Numbered from the stretch's first letter, positions 50,389 to 60,622 are shown. The stretch: DNA of 64,000 nucleotides from Streptomyces asoensis (GCF_016860545.1 NZ_BNEB01000002.1:186001-250000); one strand, 5' to 3'. Program-made: numbers and translations. The notes: generated by a model from the letters alone, not told the origin.

Positions 50389-52010
50389 GCCCCGCACAGC
50401 AGACCCTGATCGCCGCCGGCGAGGCCGGTGAGCACCGCACGCTGATCATCGTCCTGTTCTCCGTGTTCGTCGCCGCGACCCTCGTCATCACCGTGTGGGC
50501 CGGCCGCCAGACCAAGGACGCCGCCGACTTCTACGCGGGCGGCCGCCAGTTCACCGGATTCCAGAACGGCCTCGCCGTCTCCGGCGACTACATGTCCGCC
50601 GCGTCCTTCCTCGGCATCGCGGGCGCCATCGCCCTCTTCGGCTACGACGGCTTCCTGTACTCCATCGGCTTCCTGGTCGCCTGGCTGGTCGCCCTCCTCC
50701 TGGTCGCCGAGCCGCTGCGCAACTCCGGCCGCTACACGATGGGCGACGTCCTGGCGTACCGCATGCGCCAGCGCCCCGTCCGCACCGCCGCCGGCACCTC
50801 GACCATCGTCGTGTCGATCTTCTACCTGCTCGCCCAGATGGCGGGCGCGGGCGTCCTGGTCTCGCTGCTGCTGGGCATCACCAGCGACGGCGGCAAGATC
50901 GGCATCGTCGCCCTGGTCGGCGTACTGATGATCGTCTACGTCACGATCGGCGGCATGAAGGGCACCACCTGGGTCCAGATGGTCAAGGCCGTCCTGCTCA
51001 TCGCGGGCGCCCTCCTGCTGACCTTCCTGGTCCTGCTGAAGTTCGACTTCAACCTCTCCGAGCTGCTGGGCTCGGCCGCCGACAACAGCGGCAAGGGCGC
51101 GGCCTTCCTGGAGCCCGGACTGAAGTACGGCGCCACCGGCACCACCAAGCTGGACTTCATCTCCCTCGGCATCGCCCTCGTCCTGGGCACCGCCGGCCTG
51201 CCGCACATCCTGATCCGCTTCTACACCGTGCCCACCGCCAAGGCCGCCCGCAAGTCCGTCCTGTGGGCCATCGGCCTGATCGGCGCCTTCTACCTGATGA
51301 CCCTCGCCCTCGGCTTCGGCGCCGCCGCGCTGATCAAGCCGGACGAGATCACCGCCTCCAACAAGGCCGGCAACACCGCGGCGCCCCTGCTCGCCCTCCA
51401 TCTCGGCGGCGTCGACTCCAACTGGGGCGCGATCCTGCTGGCCACCATCTCGGCGGTCGCCTTCGCCACCATCCTCGCCGTCGTCGCGGGCCTCACCCTC
51501 GCCTCGTCCTCCTCCTTCGCCCACGACATCTACGCCAACGTCATCAAGAAGGGCACCGCCAGCGAGAAGCAGGAGATCAACGCGGCCCGCTACGCCACCG
51601 TGGGCATCGGCGCCGTCTCCATCCTGCTGGGCGCCCTCGCCCGTGACCTGAACGTCGCCGGCCTGGTCGCCCTCGCCTTCGCGGTCGCCGCCTCCGCCAA
51701 CCTCCCGACGATCCTCTACAGCCTGTTCTGGAAGCGGTTCACCACCGCCGGAGCCCTGTGGTCGATCTACGGCGGCCTGGTCACCGCGGTCGGCCTGGTG
51801 CTGTTCTCGCCGGTCGTCTCCGGCAAGGCCACCTCGATGTTCCCGGACGTCGACTTCCACTGGTTCCCGCTGGAGAACCCGGGCATCATCTCCATCCCGG
51901 TCGGCTTCCTGCTGGGCGTCGTGGGCACCCTGCTGTCGAAGGAGGAGCCCGACAAGGCCAAGTACGCCGAGCTGGAGGTCCGCTCCCTGACCGGCACCGG
52001 AGCCCACTGA
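50385..52010 (+). CDS. Sodium:solute symporter (ActP acetate permease family)
   Basis: A 541-residue protein with about 13 membrane segments. FYAGGRQFTGFQNGLAVSGDYMSAASFLGI is the signature of the acetate/pyruvate branch of the SSS family, followed by MGDVLAYRMRQRPVRTAAG and the second sodium-site region TAGLPHILIRFYTVP. It imports acetate and similar short acids with Na+. It overlaps the DUF485 gene by four bases, and a strong hairpin terminator follows. Confidence 0.92.
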   Translation: MSPAQQTLIAAGEAGEHRTLIIVLFSVFVAATLVITVWAGRQTKDAADFYAGGRQFTGFQNGLAVSGDYMSAASFLGIAGAIALFGYDGFLYSIGFLVAWLVALLLVAEPLRNSGRYTMGDVLAYRMRQRPVRTAAGTSTIVVSIFYLLAQMAGAGVLVSLLLGITSDGGKIGIVALVGVLMIVYVTIGGMKGTTWVQMVKAVLLIAGALLLTFLVLLKFDFNLSELLGSAADNSGKGAAFLEPGLKYGATGTTKLDFISLGIALVLGTAGLPHILIRFYTVPTAKAARKSVLWAIGLIGAFYLMTLALGFGAAALIKPDEITASNKAGNTAAPLLALHLGGVDSNWGAILLATISAVAFATILAVVAGLTLASSSSFAHDIYANVIKKGTASEKQEINAARYATVGIGAVSILLGALARDLNVAGLVALAFAVAASANLPTILYSLFWKRFTTAGALWSIYGGLVTAVGLVLFSPVVSGKATSMFPDVDFHWFPLENPGIISIPVGFLLGVVGTLLSKEEPDKAKYAELEVRSLTGTGAH

Positions 52011-52035
52011 ACGACCACCGGCCACGCCCCCTCCA

Positions 52036-52071
52036 CGCGGCCGCGTCGTAGATCCCTACGACGCGGCCGCG
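52036..52071 (+). terminator. Perfect 16-bp hairpin after actP
   Basis: Bases 52036-52051 are exactly complementary to 52056-52071 with a 4-base loop (ATCC). It is 25 bp downstream of the symporter stop. Confidence 0.85.
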
Positions 52072-52180
52072 CCTTGCCGCACCTGATCTGGTGGGATCGG
52101 GCCCTGTCGTTGTCAGCGGCGTCACGTAGGCTCGCAAGTGACGCAAGACGACCGCGATCGCTACGAGGGAGGGGGCCCAC

Positions 52181-53170
52181 GTGCTCATCGACACCTATGG
52201 CCGGGTGGCCACCGACCTGAGGGTCTCGCTGACCGACCGGTGCAATCTGCGCTGCACCTACTGCATGCCCGAGGAGGGCCTGCAATGGCTGGCCAAGCCG
52301 GACCTCCTCACGGACGACGAGATCGTCCGCCTGATCGACATCGCGGTCACCGGGCTCGGCATCGAGGAGGTCCGCTTCACCGGCGGCGAACCCCTGCTGC
52401 GCCCGGGCCTCGTCGGCATCGTGGAGCGGGTCGCCGCGCTGGCCCCCCGCCCCCAGATGTCTCTCACGACCAACGGCATCGGACTGCGCCGCACCGCCGA
52501 GGCCCTCAGGGCAGCGGGCCTGGACCGGGTCAACGTCTCCCTCGACACCCTGCGTCCCGACGTCTTCAAGACCCTCACCCGCCGCGACCGCCACAAGGAC
52601 GTCCTCGAAGGCCTCGAAGCCGCCCGCGAGGCCGGCCTGACCCCGGTCAAGGTCAACTCGGTCCTGATGCCCGGCCTGAACGACGACGAGGCCCCGGACC
52701 TCCTCGCCTGGGCCGTCGAGAACGACTACGAGCTGCGCTTCATCGAGCAGATGCCGCTGGACGCCCAGCACGGCTGGAAGCGCGAGGGCATGGTCACGGC
52801 CGGGGACATCCTGGCCTCCCTGCGCACCCGCTTCGACCTCACCGCCGAGGGCGAGGGCGAGCGCGGCTCGGCCCCGGCGGAACGCTGGCTGGTGGACGGC
52901 GGCCCGCACCGGGTCGGCGTCATCGCCTCCGTCACCCGCCCGTTCTGCGCCGCCTGCGACCGCACCCGCCTCACGGCCGACGGCCAGGTCCGCACCTGTC
53001 TCTTCGCCCGTGAGGAGACGGACCTGCGAGCGGCCCTGCGGTCCGGCGCCCCCGACGAGGAGATAGCCCGTATCTGGCGTCTGGCCATGTGGGGCAAGAA
53101 GGCGGGCGCGGGTCTGGACGACCCGTCGTTCGTCCAGCCGGACCGCCCGATGTCGGCGATCGGCGGCTAG
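52181..53170 (+). CDS. moaA: GTP 3',8-cyclase MoaA (molybdenum cofactor synthesis)
   Basis: A 329-residue radical-SAM enzyme. The first cluster motif is DRCNLRCTYCMPEEGL, SAM-binding FTGGEPLLRPGL follows, and the C-terminal cluster has CAACDRTRLTADGQVRTCLF. It converts GTP to the precursor of cyclic pyranopterin monophosphate with MoaC. The C-terminus ends in GG, as needed in this family. The GTG start follows GAGGGAGGG. No other moa genes adjoin. Its TAG stop is shared in a CTAG palindrome with the stop of the gene on the other strand. Confidence 0.96.
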   Translation: MLIDTYGRVATDLRVSLTDRCNLRCTYCMPEEGLQWLAKPDLLTDDEIVRLIDIAVTGLGIEEVRFTGGEPLLRPGLVGIVERVAALAPRPQMSLTTNGIGLRRTAEALRAAGLDRVNVSLDTLRPDVFKTLTRRDRHKDVLEGLEAAREAGLTPVKVNSVLMPGLNDDEAPDLLAWAVENDYELRFIEQMPLDAQHGWKREGMVTAGDILASLRTRFDLTAEGEGERGSAPAERWLVDGGPHRVGVIASVTRPFCAACDRTRLTADGQVRTCLFAREETDLRAALRSGAPDEEIARIWRLAMWGKKAGAGLDDPSFVQPDRPMSAIGG

Positions 53171-53409
53171 ACCTGGCCGCCGGACAGGCCCCCGGAGTCC
53201 TCCCGGGACGTCCACTCGGTCAGCGGGACGACGTCCTTGAGGAAGCCGCGGACGCCGAGGAACTGCGACAGATGCTCGCGGTGCTCCTCGCACGCCAGCC
53301 ATGTCTTGCGCCGCTCCGGCGCATGGATCTTCGGATTGTTCCACGCCAGGACCCACACCGCGTCGGCACGGCAGCCCTTGGCAGAACAGATCGGGGTCTC
53401 GTCACTCAC
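53167..53409 (-). CDS. Small conserved Cys/His protein next to moaA
   Basis: An 80-residue acidic/basic mixed protein. ICSAKGCRADAVWVLAWNNPKIH and WLACEEHREHLSQFLGVRGF carry Cys and His spaced as in a zinc-binding site. The family is widespread in actinobacteria and usually annotated as hypothetical. The stop codon lies in the same CTAG as the moaA stop, so the two genes overlap end to end by four bases. The ATG at 53409 starts the conserved sequence. Confidence 0.8.
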   Translation of the reverse strand: MSDETPICSAKGCRADAVWVLAWNNPKIHAPERRKTWLACEEHREHLSQFLGVRGFLKDVVPLTEWTSREDSGGLSGGQV

Positions 53410-53617
53410 AGACTTGTCTCACCACACGCACACAAAGGCGACGCCGAGCAGCCACGGGGGGAGCTGCCCGGCGTCGGTCCGTCGCTCCGACGGGGGATGC
53501 GGAGCGCGTACGAAGTATGTCACGGCCCCCCTCTCCCACGGGACTGGAACAACATGATTGATCTGAGCTTTTCCTGAGCTTGCCGCACAGCTCGGCCACG
53601 GCCGCCTCACGGCCGGT

Positions 53618-54025
53618 TCATGGCTTTCGCTCGGCCGGATCGGGCGCCGATTCCCGCCGCACGGATTCCGTGAAGCCCTCCTCTTGATGCAGGGAGCCGG
53701 CCCGTTCGTCCTCCGGGCGGGAGGGATCGATCATGGGCCGCACCGGCGCGCTCAGGAAGGTCGAGGGCAGTGAAGGCACGTTCTCGCGGCCCGCGTTGGC
53801 GATCACCACCGAGATGTAGGGGAGTACCACCCCCAGGACCAACGCCACGAGAGCCACGTGCCGTTCCACGTTCCACAGCGTCGCCGCGAGGATCACCGAC
53901 ACCGTGCGGATCGACATCGAGATGACGTAACGCCGCTGCCGGCCGCGCACGTCTTCCTGGAGACCCTGACGCGCACCGGTGATCCGGAACACCTGAACGT
54001 TCCCGCTGCCGGCCTGCTTCCGCAT
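53618..54025 (-). CDS. DUF3099 membrane protein
   Basis: A 135-residue protein. VFRITGARQGLQEDVRGRQ, then RYVISMSIRTVSVILAATLW (membrane segment 1) and LVLGVVLPYISVVIANAGRE (segment 2) are the DUF3099 signature of actinobacteria. The C-terminal 50 residues are Pro/Glu/Arg-rich and cytosolic. Function unknown. It lies on the minus strand behind the small zinc-type protein; a gap of about 210 bp with no gene separates them. Confidence 0.85.
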   Translation of the reverse strand: MRKQAGSGNVQVFRITGARQGLQEDVRGRQRRYVISMSIRTVSVILAATLWNVERHVALVALVLGVVLPYISVVIANAGRENVPSLPSTFLSAPVRPMIDPSRPEDERAGSLHQEEGFTESVRRESAPDPAERKP

Positions 54026-54269
54026 CACATTCCACCGTCCGCCCGCATCGCCCTCGCCTCGGCCCCTGTCCGGTCCGCTCCCGATCGGGGAACGACCCCC
54101 GGACGCGTTCCACGGTACGCCGCGACTGCGCCGCCTTCGAGACCGGGTCGGCTCCCGTCCCGGCGAAGGACCTGCGCCGTCGCACGTACGGCGGTACCCG
54201 ACATGCGTCGTACGGCGAGCGGATCGAGACTTGGGGCAATGCTCAGGCAGAGCGTACGAGGAGGCAGCC

Positions 54270-54548
54270 ATGGGCTGGTTGTGGGCGATCATCGTGGGTT
54301 TCGTGCTGGGCCTGATCGCCAAGGCGATCATCCCGGGAAAGCAGCACAGCCCGCTCTGGCTGACGACCATCTTCGGCATGCTGGGCGCCGTCGTGGGCAA
54401 CTCGATCGCCCGCGCGTTCGGGGTCGAGGAGACCGCCGGCATCGACTGGAGCCGCCATCTCTTCCAGCTGATCGCCGCCATCATCATCGTCGCCCTCGGC
54501 GACATGCTCTACATGGCGACGCTGGGCAAGCGGAAGTACCACGCCTGA
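54270..54548 (+). CDS. GlsB/YeaQ/YmgE family stress-response membrane protein
   Basis: A 92-residue protein with three hydrophobic segments: WAIIVGFVLGLIAKAIIPGK, TTIFGMLGAVVGNSIARAFG and LFQLIAAIIIVALGDMLYM, the transglycosylase-associated protein (GlsB/YmgE) pattern. Related proteins are induced by general stress and in firmicutes accompany Asp23/Gls24. The ATG at 54270 follows GAGGAGG by 6 bp; an earlier GTG-type start is not needed. Confidence 0.88.
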   Translation: MGWLWAIIVGFVLGLIAKAIIPGKQHSPLWLTTIFGMLGAVVGNSIARAFGVEETAGIDWSRHLFQLIAAIIIVALGDMLYMATLGKRKYHA

Positions 54549-54566
54549 CCCGGGCGACCTCGCCCA

Positions 54567-54605
54567 CCGCCACGGCCCACCCCCTCGGGGGGCGGGCCGT
54601 GGCGG
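54567..54605. terminator. Long hairpin between glsB-like gene and tyrS
   Basis: Twelve bases 54567-54578 pair with 54594-54605, and CCCCC/GGGGG in the loop extends the stem. It lies between two converging genes (stops at 54548 and 54625) and can terminate both. Confidence 0.82.
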
Positions 54606-54624
54606 CAGGGCTCAGGCGCAGGGC

Positions 54625-55893
54625 TCAGGCGCCGGTGACCTCGACGGCGGCCAGGTTGCGCTTGCCGCGCCGCAGCACCAGCCACCGCCCGTGGATGAGC
54701 TCTTCCTTCGACGGGACGGCGTCCTCCGCGGTGACCTTGACGTTGTTCACGTAGGCCCCGCCCTCCTTCACGGTCCGCCGCGCGGCCGACTTGCTGGCCA
54801 CCAGGCCGACCTCGGCGAACAGGTCCACGACCGGACCGAGCTCGGCGACCTCGACGTGCGGCACCTCGGAGAGGGCCGCCGCCAGCGTCCGGTCGTCGAG
54901 CTCGGCGAGCTCGCCCTGACCGAAGAGGGCCTTGGACGCGGCGATCACGGCCGCCGTCTGGTCGGCGCCGTGCACCAGCGTCGTCAGCTCCTCGGCCAGC
55001 GCGCGCTGCGCGGCCCTGGCCTGCGGACGCTCCTCGGTCTGCCGCTCCAGCTCCTCGATCTCCGCGTGGGAGCGGAAGCTGAAGATGCGCAGGAACTTCG
55101 AGACGTCCCGGTCGTCCGCGTTCAGCCAGAACTGGTAGAAGGCGTACGGCGTCGTCATCTCGGGGTCGAGCCAGACCGTGCCGGACTCCGTCTTGCCGAA
55201 CTTGGTGCCGTCCGCCTTGGTGATCAGCGGAGTCGCCAGCGCGTGCACCACCGCGTCGGGCTCCACCCGGTGGATCAGGTCGGTGCCCGAGGTCAGGTTG
55301 CCCCACTGGTCGCTGCCGCCGGTCTGGAGCACGCAGCCGTGCCGGCGGTACAGCTCCAGGAAGTCCATGCCCTGGAGGATCTGGTAGCTGAACTCGGTGT
55401 AGCCGATGCCCGCGTCGGAGTTGAGCCGCCGGGAGACGGCCTCCTTGGCGATCATCTTGTTGACGCGGAAGTGCTTGCCGACGTCCCGCAGGAACTCGAT
55501 GGCCGACATGCCCTGCGTCCAGTCCAGGTTGTTGACCATGACCGCCGCGTGCGGGCCCTCGAAGTCGAGCAGCGGCGCGATCTGCGCGCGCAGCCGCTCG
55601 ACCCACTGGGCGACGACCTCCGGGGAGTTCAGCGTCCGCTCCGCGGTGGGTTTAGGGTCGCCGATCAGACCGGTGGCGCCCCCGACCAGGCCCAGCGGAC
55701 GGTTGCCCGCCTGCTGGATCCTGCGCATCGTCAGGATCTGCACGAGGTTGCCGAGGTGCAGGCTGGGCGCGGTCGGGTCGAAGCCGCAATAGAACGTGAC
55801 GGGACCGTCCGCGAACGCCTTGCGCAGTGCGTCCTCGTCAGTGGAGAGGGCGATCAGCCCGCGCCACTGCAGTTCGTCGACGATGTCCGTCAC
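54625..55893 (-). CDS. tyrS: Tyrosyl-tRNA synthetase
   Basis: A 422-residue class I synthetase. The tyrosine/ATP site starts at [16 protein letters not shown] (HIGH-like), SDQWGN contacts tyrosine, and the KMSKS loop is KFGKTE. An S4 RNA-binding domain forms the C-terminus ([21 protein letters not shown]). It charges tRNA-Tyr. I chose the GTG at 55893 because the known family N-terminus is TDIVDELxWRGL. AAGGAG lies 11 bp before it; an ATG three codons earlier is only 2 bp from that site. Confidence 0.95.
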   Translation of the reverse strand: MTDIVDELQWRGLIALSTDEDALRKAFADGPVTFYCGFDPTAPSLHLGNLVQILTMRRIQQAGNRPLGLVGGATGLIGDPKPTAERTLNSPEVVAQWVERLRAQIAPLLDFEGPHAAVMVNNLDWTQGMSAIEFLRDVGKHFRVNKMIAKEAVSRRLNSDAGIGYTEFSYQILQGMDFLELYRRHGCVLQTGGSDQWGNLTSGTDLIHRVEPDAVVHALATPLITKADGTKFGKTESGTVWLDPEMTTPYAFYQFWLNADDRDVSKFLRIFSFRSHAEIEELERQTEERPQARAAQRALAEELTTLVHGADQTAAVIAASKALFGQGELAELDDRTLAAALSEVPHVEVAELGPVVDLFAEVGLVASKSAARRTVKEGGAYVNNVKVTAEDAVPSKEELIHGRWLVLRRGKRNLAAVEVTGA

Positions 55894-55960
55894 GGTTCTC
55901 ATATCTCCTTGATGATCTTCGGGCACTCGCGGGGCGGTCGTACGACCACCGGCTACGAGG

Positions 55961-57364
55961 TTATACGCCCTGACTGACAGAGCTCATATTGAAGTCCGGC
56001 ACCCGCAGCGCGGGCATCGCGGCCCTGGTGAACCAGTCGCTCCACTCCCGCGGCAGCGTCTTCTCGGTGCGCCCCGCCTGAGTCGCCCGCCCCAGCAGGC
56101 CCACCGGCGACTCGTTGAACCGGAAGTTGTTCACCTCGCCCACGACCTCGCCGTCCTCCACCAGGTAGACGCCGTCCCGGGTCAGACCGGTGAGGAGCAG
56201 CGTCGCCGGATCGACCTCCCGGATGTACCACAGGCAGGTGAGCAGCAGCCCGCGTCCGGTGCCCGCGACCATCTCCTCCAGGGAGCGGTCCTCGCCGCCG
56301 TCCAGGATCAGGTTGTCGGCCCCGGGCGACGCCGGCAGACCGGTCAGGGCCGCGCTGTGCCGGGTGGTCGTCAGGTGCTTCAGCTCGCCCGCCGAGATCC
56401 ACTCGGTGGGCCGCACGGGCAGGCCGTTGTCGAAGACCGACTGATCGCCGCCGGAGGAGTGCGCGATGACGAACGGCGGCGACTCCAGACCCGGCTCGTG
56501 CGGGTCGCTGCGCAGGGTCAGCGGAAGCTCGGAGAGCTTCTCCCCGAGCCGGGTGCCGCCGCCGGGCTTGGAGAACACCGTCCGGCCCTCGGTCGCGTCC
56601 CGGCCGGACGCCGACCACAGCTGGTAGATCATCAGGTCCGCCACGGCGGTCGGCGGCAGCAGCGTCTCGTAGCGCCCGGCGGGCAGCTCGATCCGCCGCT
56701 GCGCCCAGCCCAGCCGTACGGCCAGCTCGGCGTCGAGCGCGGCCGGGTCGACGTCCTTGAAGTCCCGGGTCGAGCGGCCCGCCCACGCCGAACGCGTCCG
56801 GTCCGGGGACTTGGCGTTGAGCTCCAGCGTCCCGTTCGGCTGGTCGTGCCGCAGCCGCAGCCCGGTCGAGGTCCCCAGGTACGTCGAGACGAGCTCGTGG
56901 TTGGCGAACCCGTACAGCTCGCGACCGCCGGCGCGCGCGCGGGCGAACGCCTCGCCCAGCGCGGGCGCGAAGTCCGCGAACACCGCCGACGAGGTCTCCG
57001 CCGGCGCCTCCGTGAACTCGGGGGACGGGGCCACGCCGGTGACCAGCGGCTGCGCGTCCTCCGCGGGACCAGCGCCGCGCGCGGCCGCCTCGGCGGCCCG
57101 TACGAGGGGCTCCAGCTCGTCCGCGGTGACGGCGGCCCGCGAGACGACGCCGGAGGCGGTGCCCTCCCTGCCGTCGACCGTGGCGATGACGGTGAGCGTG
57201 CGCCCGCGCGTGACGCCGTTGGTCGTGAGCGCGTTCCCCGCCCAGCGCAGGTTGGCCGTCGACTGCTCGTCCGCGATGACGACACAGCCGTCGGCCCGCG
57301 ACAGCTCGAGGGCGCGCTCGACGACCTCGTGCGGCTTCTGCGCCTTGTTGCTGCCCGCGCTCAT
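55961..57364 (-). CDS. TldD/PmbA-family metallopeptidase homolog (PmbA-like partner)
   Basis: A 467-residue protein. [23 protein letters not shown] and the C-terminal NNFRFNESP are typical of the TldE/PmbA subunit, which lacks the metal motif and pairs with TldD. Such heterodimers degrade unfolded peptides and process modified peptides. Its ATG overlaps the tldD stop (ATGA), so the two subunits are made together in equal amount. Function in Streptomyces is not established. Confidence 0.9.
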   Translation of the reverse strand: MSAGSNKAQKPHEVVERALELSRADGCVVIADEQSTANLRWAGNALTTNGVTRGRTLTVIATVDGREGTASGVVSRAAVTADELEPLVRAAEAAARGAGPAEDAQPLVTGVAPSPEFTEAPAETSSAVFADFAPALGEAFARARAGGRELYGFANHELVSTYLGTSTGLRLRHDQPNGTLELNAKSPDRTRSAWAGRSTRDFKDVDPAALDAELAVRLGWAQRRIELPAGRYETLLPPTAVADLMIYQLWSASGRDATEGRTVFSKPGGGTRLGEKLSELPLTLRSDPHEPGLESPPFVIAHSSGGDQSVFDNGLPVRPTEWISAGELKHLTTTRHSAALTGLPASPGADNLILDGGEDRSLEEMVAGTGRGLLLTCLWYIREVDPATLLLTGLTRDGVYLVEDGEVVGEVNNFRFNESPVGLLGRATQAGRTEKTLPREWSDWFTRAAMPALRVPDFNMSSVSQGV

Positions 57365-58884
57365 CGACCGGCCTCCTGCGTGGTGTTGAGGATGTTGACT
57401 CCCTTGAAGAGGGCGGAGGGGCAGCCGTGCGACACCGCCGCCACCTGGCCCGGCTGGGCCTTGCCGCAGTTGAAGGCGCCGCCGAGGACGTAGGTCTGCG
57501 GACCGCCCACCGCGGCCATCGAACCCCAGAAGTCGGTGGTCGTCGCCTGGTAGGCCACGTCCCGCAGCTGCCCGGTGATCCGCCCGTTCTCGATACGGAA
57601 GAACCGCTGGCCGGTGAACTGGAAGTTGTAGCGCTGCATGTCGATGGACCAGGACCGGTCCCCGACGACGTAGATGCCCCGGTCGACGCTGCCGATGAGC
57701 CCCTCGGTCGACATGCCGGCCGGGTCCGGGCGCAGCGACACGTTGGCCATGCGCTGCACCGGCACATGGCCGGGGGAGTCGGCGAAGGCGCAGCCGTTGG
57801 AGCGCTCGAACCCGGTCAGCTTCGCGATCCGCCGGTCCAGCTGGTAGCCGACGAGCGTGCCGTCCTTGACGAGGTCCCAGGACTGGCCCTCGACGCCCTC
57901 GTCGTCGTAGCCGACGGTCGCCAGGCCGTGCTCGGCGGTGCGGTCGCCCGTGACGTTCATCAGGTCCGAGCCGTAGCGCAGCTTTCCGAGCTGGTCGAAG
58001 GTGGCGAAGGAGGTGCCCGCGTAGGCGGCCTCGTAGCCGAGGGCCCGGTCCAGCTCCGTGGCGTGCCCGATGGACTCGTGGATGGTCAGCCACAGGTTGG
58101 ACGGGTCGACGACCAGGTCGTACAGGCCGGGCTCGACGCTCGGTGCCCGCATCTTCTCGGCGAGCAGTTCCGGGATCCGGTCGAGTTCCTCGTCCCAGTC
58201 CCAGCCGGTGCCCGTGAGGTACTCCCAGCCGCGTCCGACCGGCGGCGCGATGGTGCGCATGGAGTCGAACTCGCCGCTCGACTCGTCGACCGACACCGCG
58301 TTCAGCGAAGGGTGCAGCCGGACCCGCTGCTGTGTGGTCGCCGTGCCGGCCGTGTCGGCGTAGAACTTGTTCTCGTGGACGGTGAGCAGCGAGGCGTCCA
58401 CGTGGTTGATCCCGTTGGCCGCCAGCAGCCGCGCGCTCCAGTCGGCGAGCAGCGCCGCCTTCTCCTCGTCCGGGACGGTGAACGGGTCGATCTCGTAGGA
58501 CGAGATCCACGTCCGGTCGGCGTGCACCGGCTCGTCGGCCAGCTCCACCCTCTCGTCCGATCCGGCGGCCTTGATCACCTGCGCGGACAGCTTGGCCATC
58601 GCCACGGCCTGCGAGGCGACCCGCGCGGCCGCGTCCATAGTCAGATCCACCCCGGAGGCGAATCCCCAGGTACCGCCGTGCACGACCCGCACCGCGTACC
58701 CGAGGTCGGTCGTGTCGGACGAACCGGCGGGCTTGGCGTCCCGCAGCCGCCAGGACGCGCTGCGCACCCGCTCGAACCGGAAGTCCGCGTGCTCCGCCCC
58801 GAGCGCACGCGCGCGTGCGAGCGCGGCGTCGGCGAGGGCGCGCAGGGGCAGGGCCGTGAAACTCTCATCGATGCTATGGGGCAC
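57361..58884 (-). CDS. tldD: TldD-family metallopeptidase (catalytic subunit)
   Basis: A 507-residue protein with the zinc-type motif HESIGHATELD around residue 274 (HExxxH of TldD), RVVHGGTWGFASG near the N-terminus and GAFNCGKAQPGQ near the end. It is the catalytic partner of the PmbA-like protein encoded immediately downstream. The GTG start precedes PHSIDESF. It is divergent from fabG with 244 bp between. Confidence 0.92.
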   Translation of the reverse strand: MPHSIDESFTALPLRALADAALARARALGAEHADFRFERVRSASWRLRDAKPAGSSDTTDLGYAVRVVHGGTWGFASGVDLTMDAAARVASQAVAMAKLSAQVIKAAGSDERVELADEPVHADRTWISSYEIDPFTVPDEEKAALLADWSARLLAANGINHVDASLLTVHENKFYADTAGTATTQQRVRLHPSLNAVSVDESSGEFDSMRTIAPPVGRGWEYLTGTGWDWDEELDRIPELLAEKMRAPSVEPGLYDLVVDPSNLWLTIHESIGHATELDRALGYEAAYAGTSFATFDQLGKLRYGSDLMNVTGDRTAEHGLATVGYDDEGVEGQSWDLVKDGTLVGYQLDRRIAKLTGFERSNGCAFADSPGHVPVQRMANVSLRPDPAGMSTEGLIGSVDRGIYVVGDRSWSIDMQRYNFQFTGQRFFRIENGRITGQLRDVAYQATTTDFWGSMAAVGGPQTYVLGGAFNCGKAQPGQVAAVSHGCPSALFKGVNILNTTQEAGR

Positions 58885-59128
58885 CTACGTGTCTCCCTGG
58901 TGTCGTCACGTGTGAAGGCTCCGATCATGTCGCGCCCGGCGGCCGCCGGACCACACCTTTCCGCCCCGCTTCCGCAAACTTTCTGTAGGGACCCCACAGC
59001 CAGCCCGGTGAGCCACTGTCGGTGCCCGAATGTCCGCGGACGGGAGGGGACCGATAGGTTTCGAGTGAAGCCACCTGCCGTCCCGTGTGCGGTCAGGTGC
59101 GTCAGATCACTATCGAAAGGGTGATCCG

Positions 59129-59833
59129 TTGAGCCGCTCGGTTCTCGTCACCGGAGGAAACCGGGGCATCGGCCTCGCCATCGCCCGCGCGTTCGCCGAC
59201 GCCGGCGACAAGGTCGCGATCACGTACCGCTCGGGCGAGCCACCGGCCGGCTTCCTGGCGGTCAAGTGCGACATCACCGATTCCGAGCAGGTGGAGCAGG
59301 CCTACAAGGAGATCGAGGCCGAGCACGGCCCCGTGGAGATCCTCGTCGCCAACGCCGGCGTCACCAAGGACCAGCTCCTGATGCGCATGTCCGAGGAGGA
59401 CTTCACCTCGGTCATCGACACCAACCTCACCGGCACCTTCCGCGTCGTCAAGCGTGCCAACCGGGGCATGCTGCGCGCCAAGAAGGGCCGCGTCGTGCTG
59501 ATCTCGTCGGTCGTGGGCCTGTACGGCTCGCCCGGCCAGGCGAACTACGCCGCGTCCAAGGCCGCCCTCGTCGGCTTCGCGCGTTCCCTCGCCCGTGAGC
59601 TGGGATCACGCAACATCACCTTCAACGTCGTCGCGCCCGGCTTCGTCGACACCGACATGACCAAGGCGCTCACCGACGAGCAGCGCGAGAACATCGTCTC
59701 GCAGGTCCCGCTCGGCCGGTACGCGCAGCCGGAGGAGATCGCCGCGACGGTGCGGTTCCTCACCTCGGACGACGCCTCGTACATCACTGGAGCCGTCATT
59801 CCCGTTGACGGCGGACTGGGAATGGGTCACTGA
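59129..59833 (+). CDS. fabG: 3-oxoacyl-ACP reductase FabG
   Basis: A 234-residue SDR enzyme. VLVTGGNRGIGLAIA is the NADPH site, VANAGVT the conserved Asn region, and the catalytic residues are Ser126 or 127, Tyr140 and Lys144 in YAASKAAL. It reduces 3-oxoacyl-ACP in type II fatty acid synthesis. The start is the TTG at 59129, where family conservation begins (SRSVLVTGG). fabI follows 5 bp later, so they form one operon, as in mycobacteria (mabA-inhA). Confidence 0.94.
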   Translation: MSRSVLVTGGNRGIGLAIARAFADAGDKVAITYRSGEPPAGFLAVKCDITDSEQVEQAYKEIEAEHGPVEILVANAGVTKDQLLMRMSEEDFTSVIDTNLTGTFRVVKRANRGMLRAKKGRVVLISSVVGLYGSPGQANYAASKAALVGFARSLARELGSRNITFNVVAPGFVDTDMTKALTDEQRENIVSQVPLGRYAQPEEIAATVRFLTSDDASYITGAVIPVDGGLGMGH

Positions 59834-59838
59834 TCACC

Positions 59839-60606
59839 ATGAGCGGAATCCTCGAGGGCAAGCGCGTCCTGATCACCGGTGTGCTGATGGAGTCCTCCAT
59901 CGCCTTCCACACCGCCAAGCTGGCCCAGGAGCAGGGTGCCGAGATCATCCTGACGGCCTTCCCGCGGCCCACGCTGACCGAGCGCATCGCCCGGAAGCTG
60001 CCCAAGCCCACCAAGGTCATCGAGCTCGACGTGACCAACGACGAGCACCTCGCCCGGCTGGCCGACGTCGTCGGCGAGGAGCTCGGCGGCCTCGACGGCG
60101 TCGTGCACTCCATCGGTTTCGCGCCGCAGGACGCGCTCGGCGGCAACTTCCTGAACACGCCGTTCGAGTCGGTCGCCACGGCCATGCACGTCTCGGCGTT
60201 CTCCCTGAAGTCGCTCACCATGGCCTGCCTGCCGCTGATGCAGAACGGCGGCTCGGTCGTCGGCCTCACCTTCGACGCCTCGTTCGCCTGGCCGCAGTAC
60301 GACTGGATGGGCCCCGCCAAGGCGGCCCTGGAGGCCACCAGCCGCTACATGGCCCGGGACCTGGGCAAGCAGAACATCCGCTGCAACCTCGTCTCGGCGG
60401 GCCCGATCGGCTCCATGGCCGCCAAGTCCATCCCGGGCTTCGCCGAGCTGGCGTCCGTGTGGGACAACCGGGCCCCGCTGGAGTGGGACCTCAAGGACCC
60501 CGAGCCGGCCGGCCGCGGTGTCGTCGCCCTGCTGAGCGACTGGTTCCCGAAGACCACGGGCGAGATCGTCCACGTGGACGGCGGTCTGCACGCCGTAGGA
60601 GCCTGA
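59839..60606 (+). CDS. fabI: Enoyl-ACP reductase FabI (InhA-like)
   Basis: A 255-residue NADH-dependent reductase that completes each fatty acid elongation cycle. LEGKRVLITGVLMESSIAFH is the cofactor site. The active site PQYDWMGPAKAALE gives Tyr154 and Lys161, matching InhA Tyr158 and Lys165. LTFDAS holds the Phe equivalent to InhA Phe149. By sequence it is closer to mycobacterial InhA than to E. coli FabI. It is coexpressed with fabG, and a hairpin terminator follows. Confidence 0.95.
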   Translation: MSGILEGKRVLITGVLMESSIAFHTAKLAQEQGAEIILTAFPRPTLTERIARKLPKPTKVIELDVTNDEHLARLADVVGEELGGLDGVVHSIGFAPQDALGGNFLNTPFESVATAMHVSAFSLKSLTMACLPLMQNGGSVVGLTFDASFAWPQYDWMGPAKAALEATSRYMARDLGKQNIRCNLVSAGPIGSMAAKSIPGFAELASVWDNRAPLEWDLKDPEPAGRGVVALLSDWFPKTTGEIVHVDGGLHAVGA

Positions 60607-60622
60607 TCCCCGAAGCCTTGCC

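Noticed and set aside
55893..55960. T-box leader before tyrS
   Set aside because: Only 67 bp separate tyrS from the upstream gene, and no T-box sequence or specifier stem is visible.
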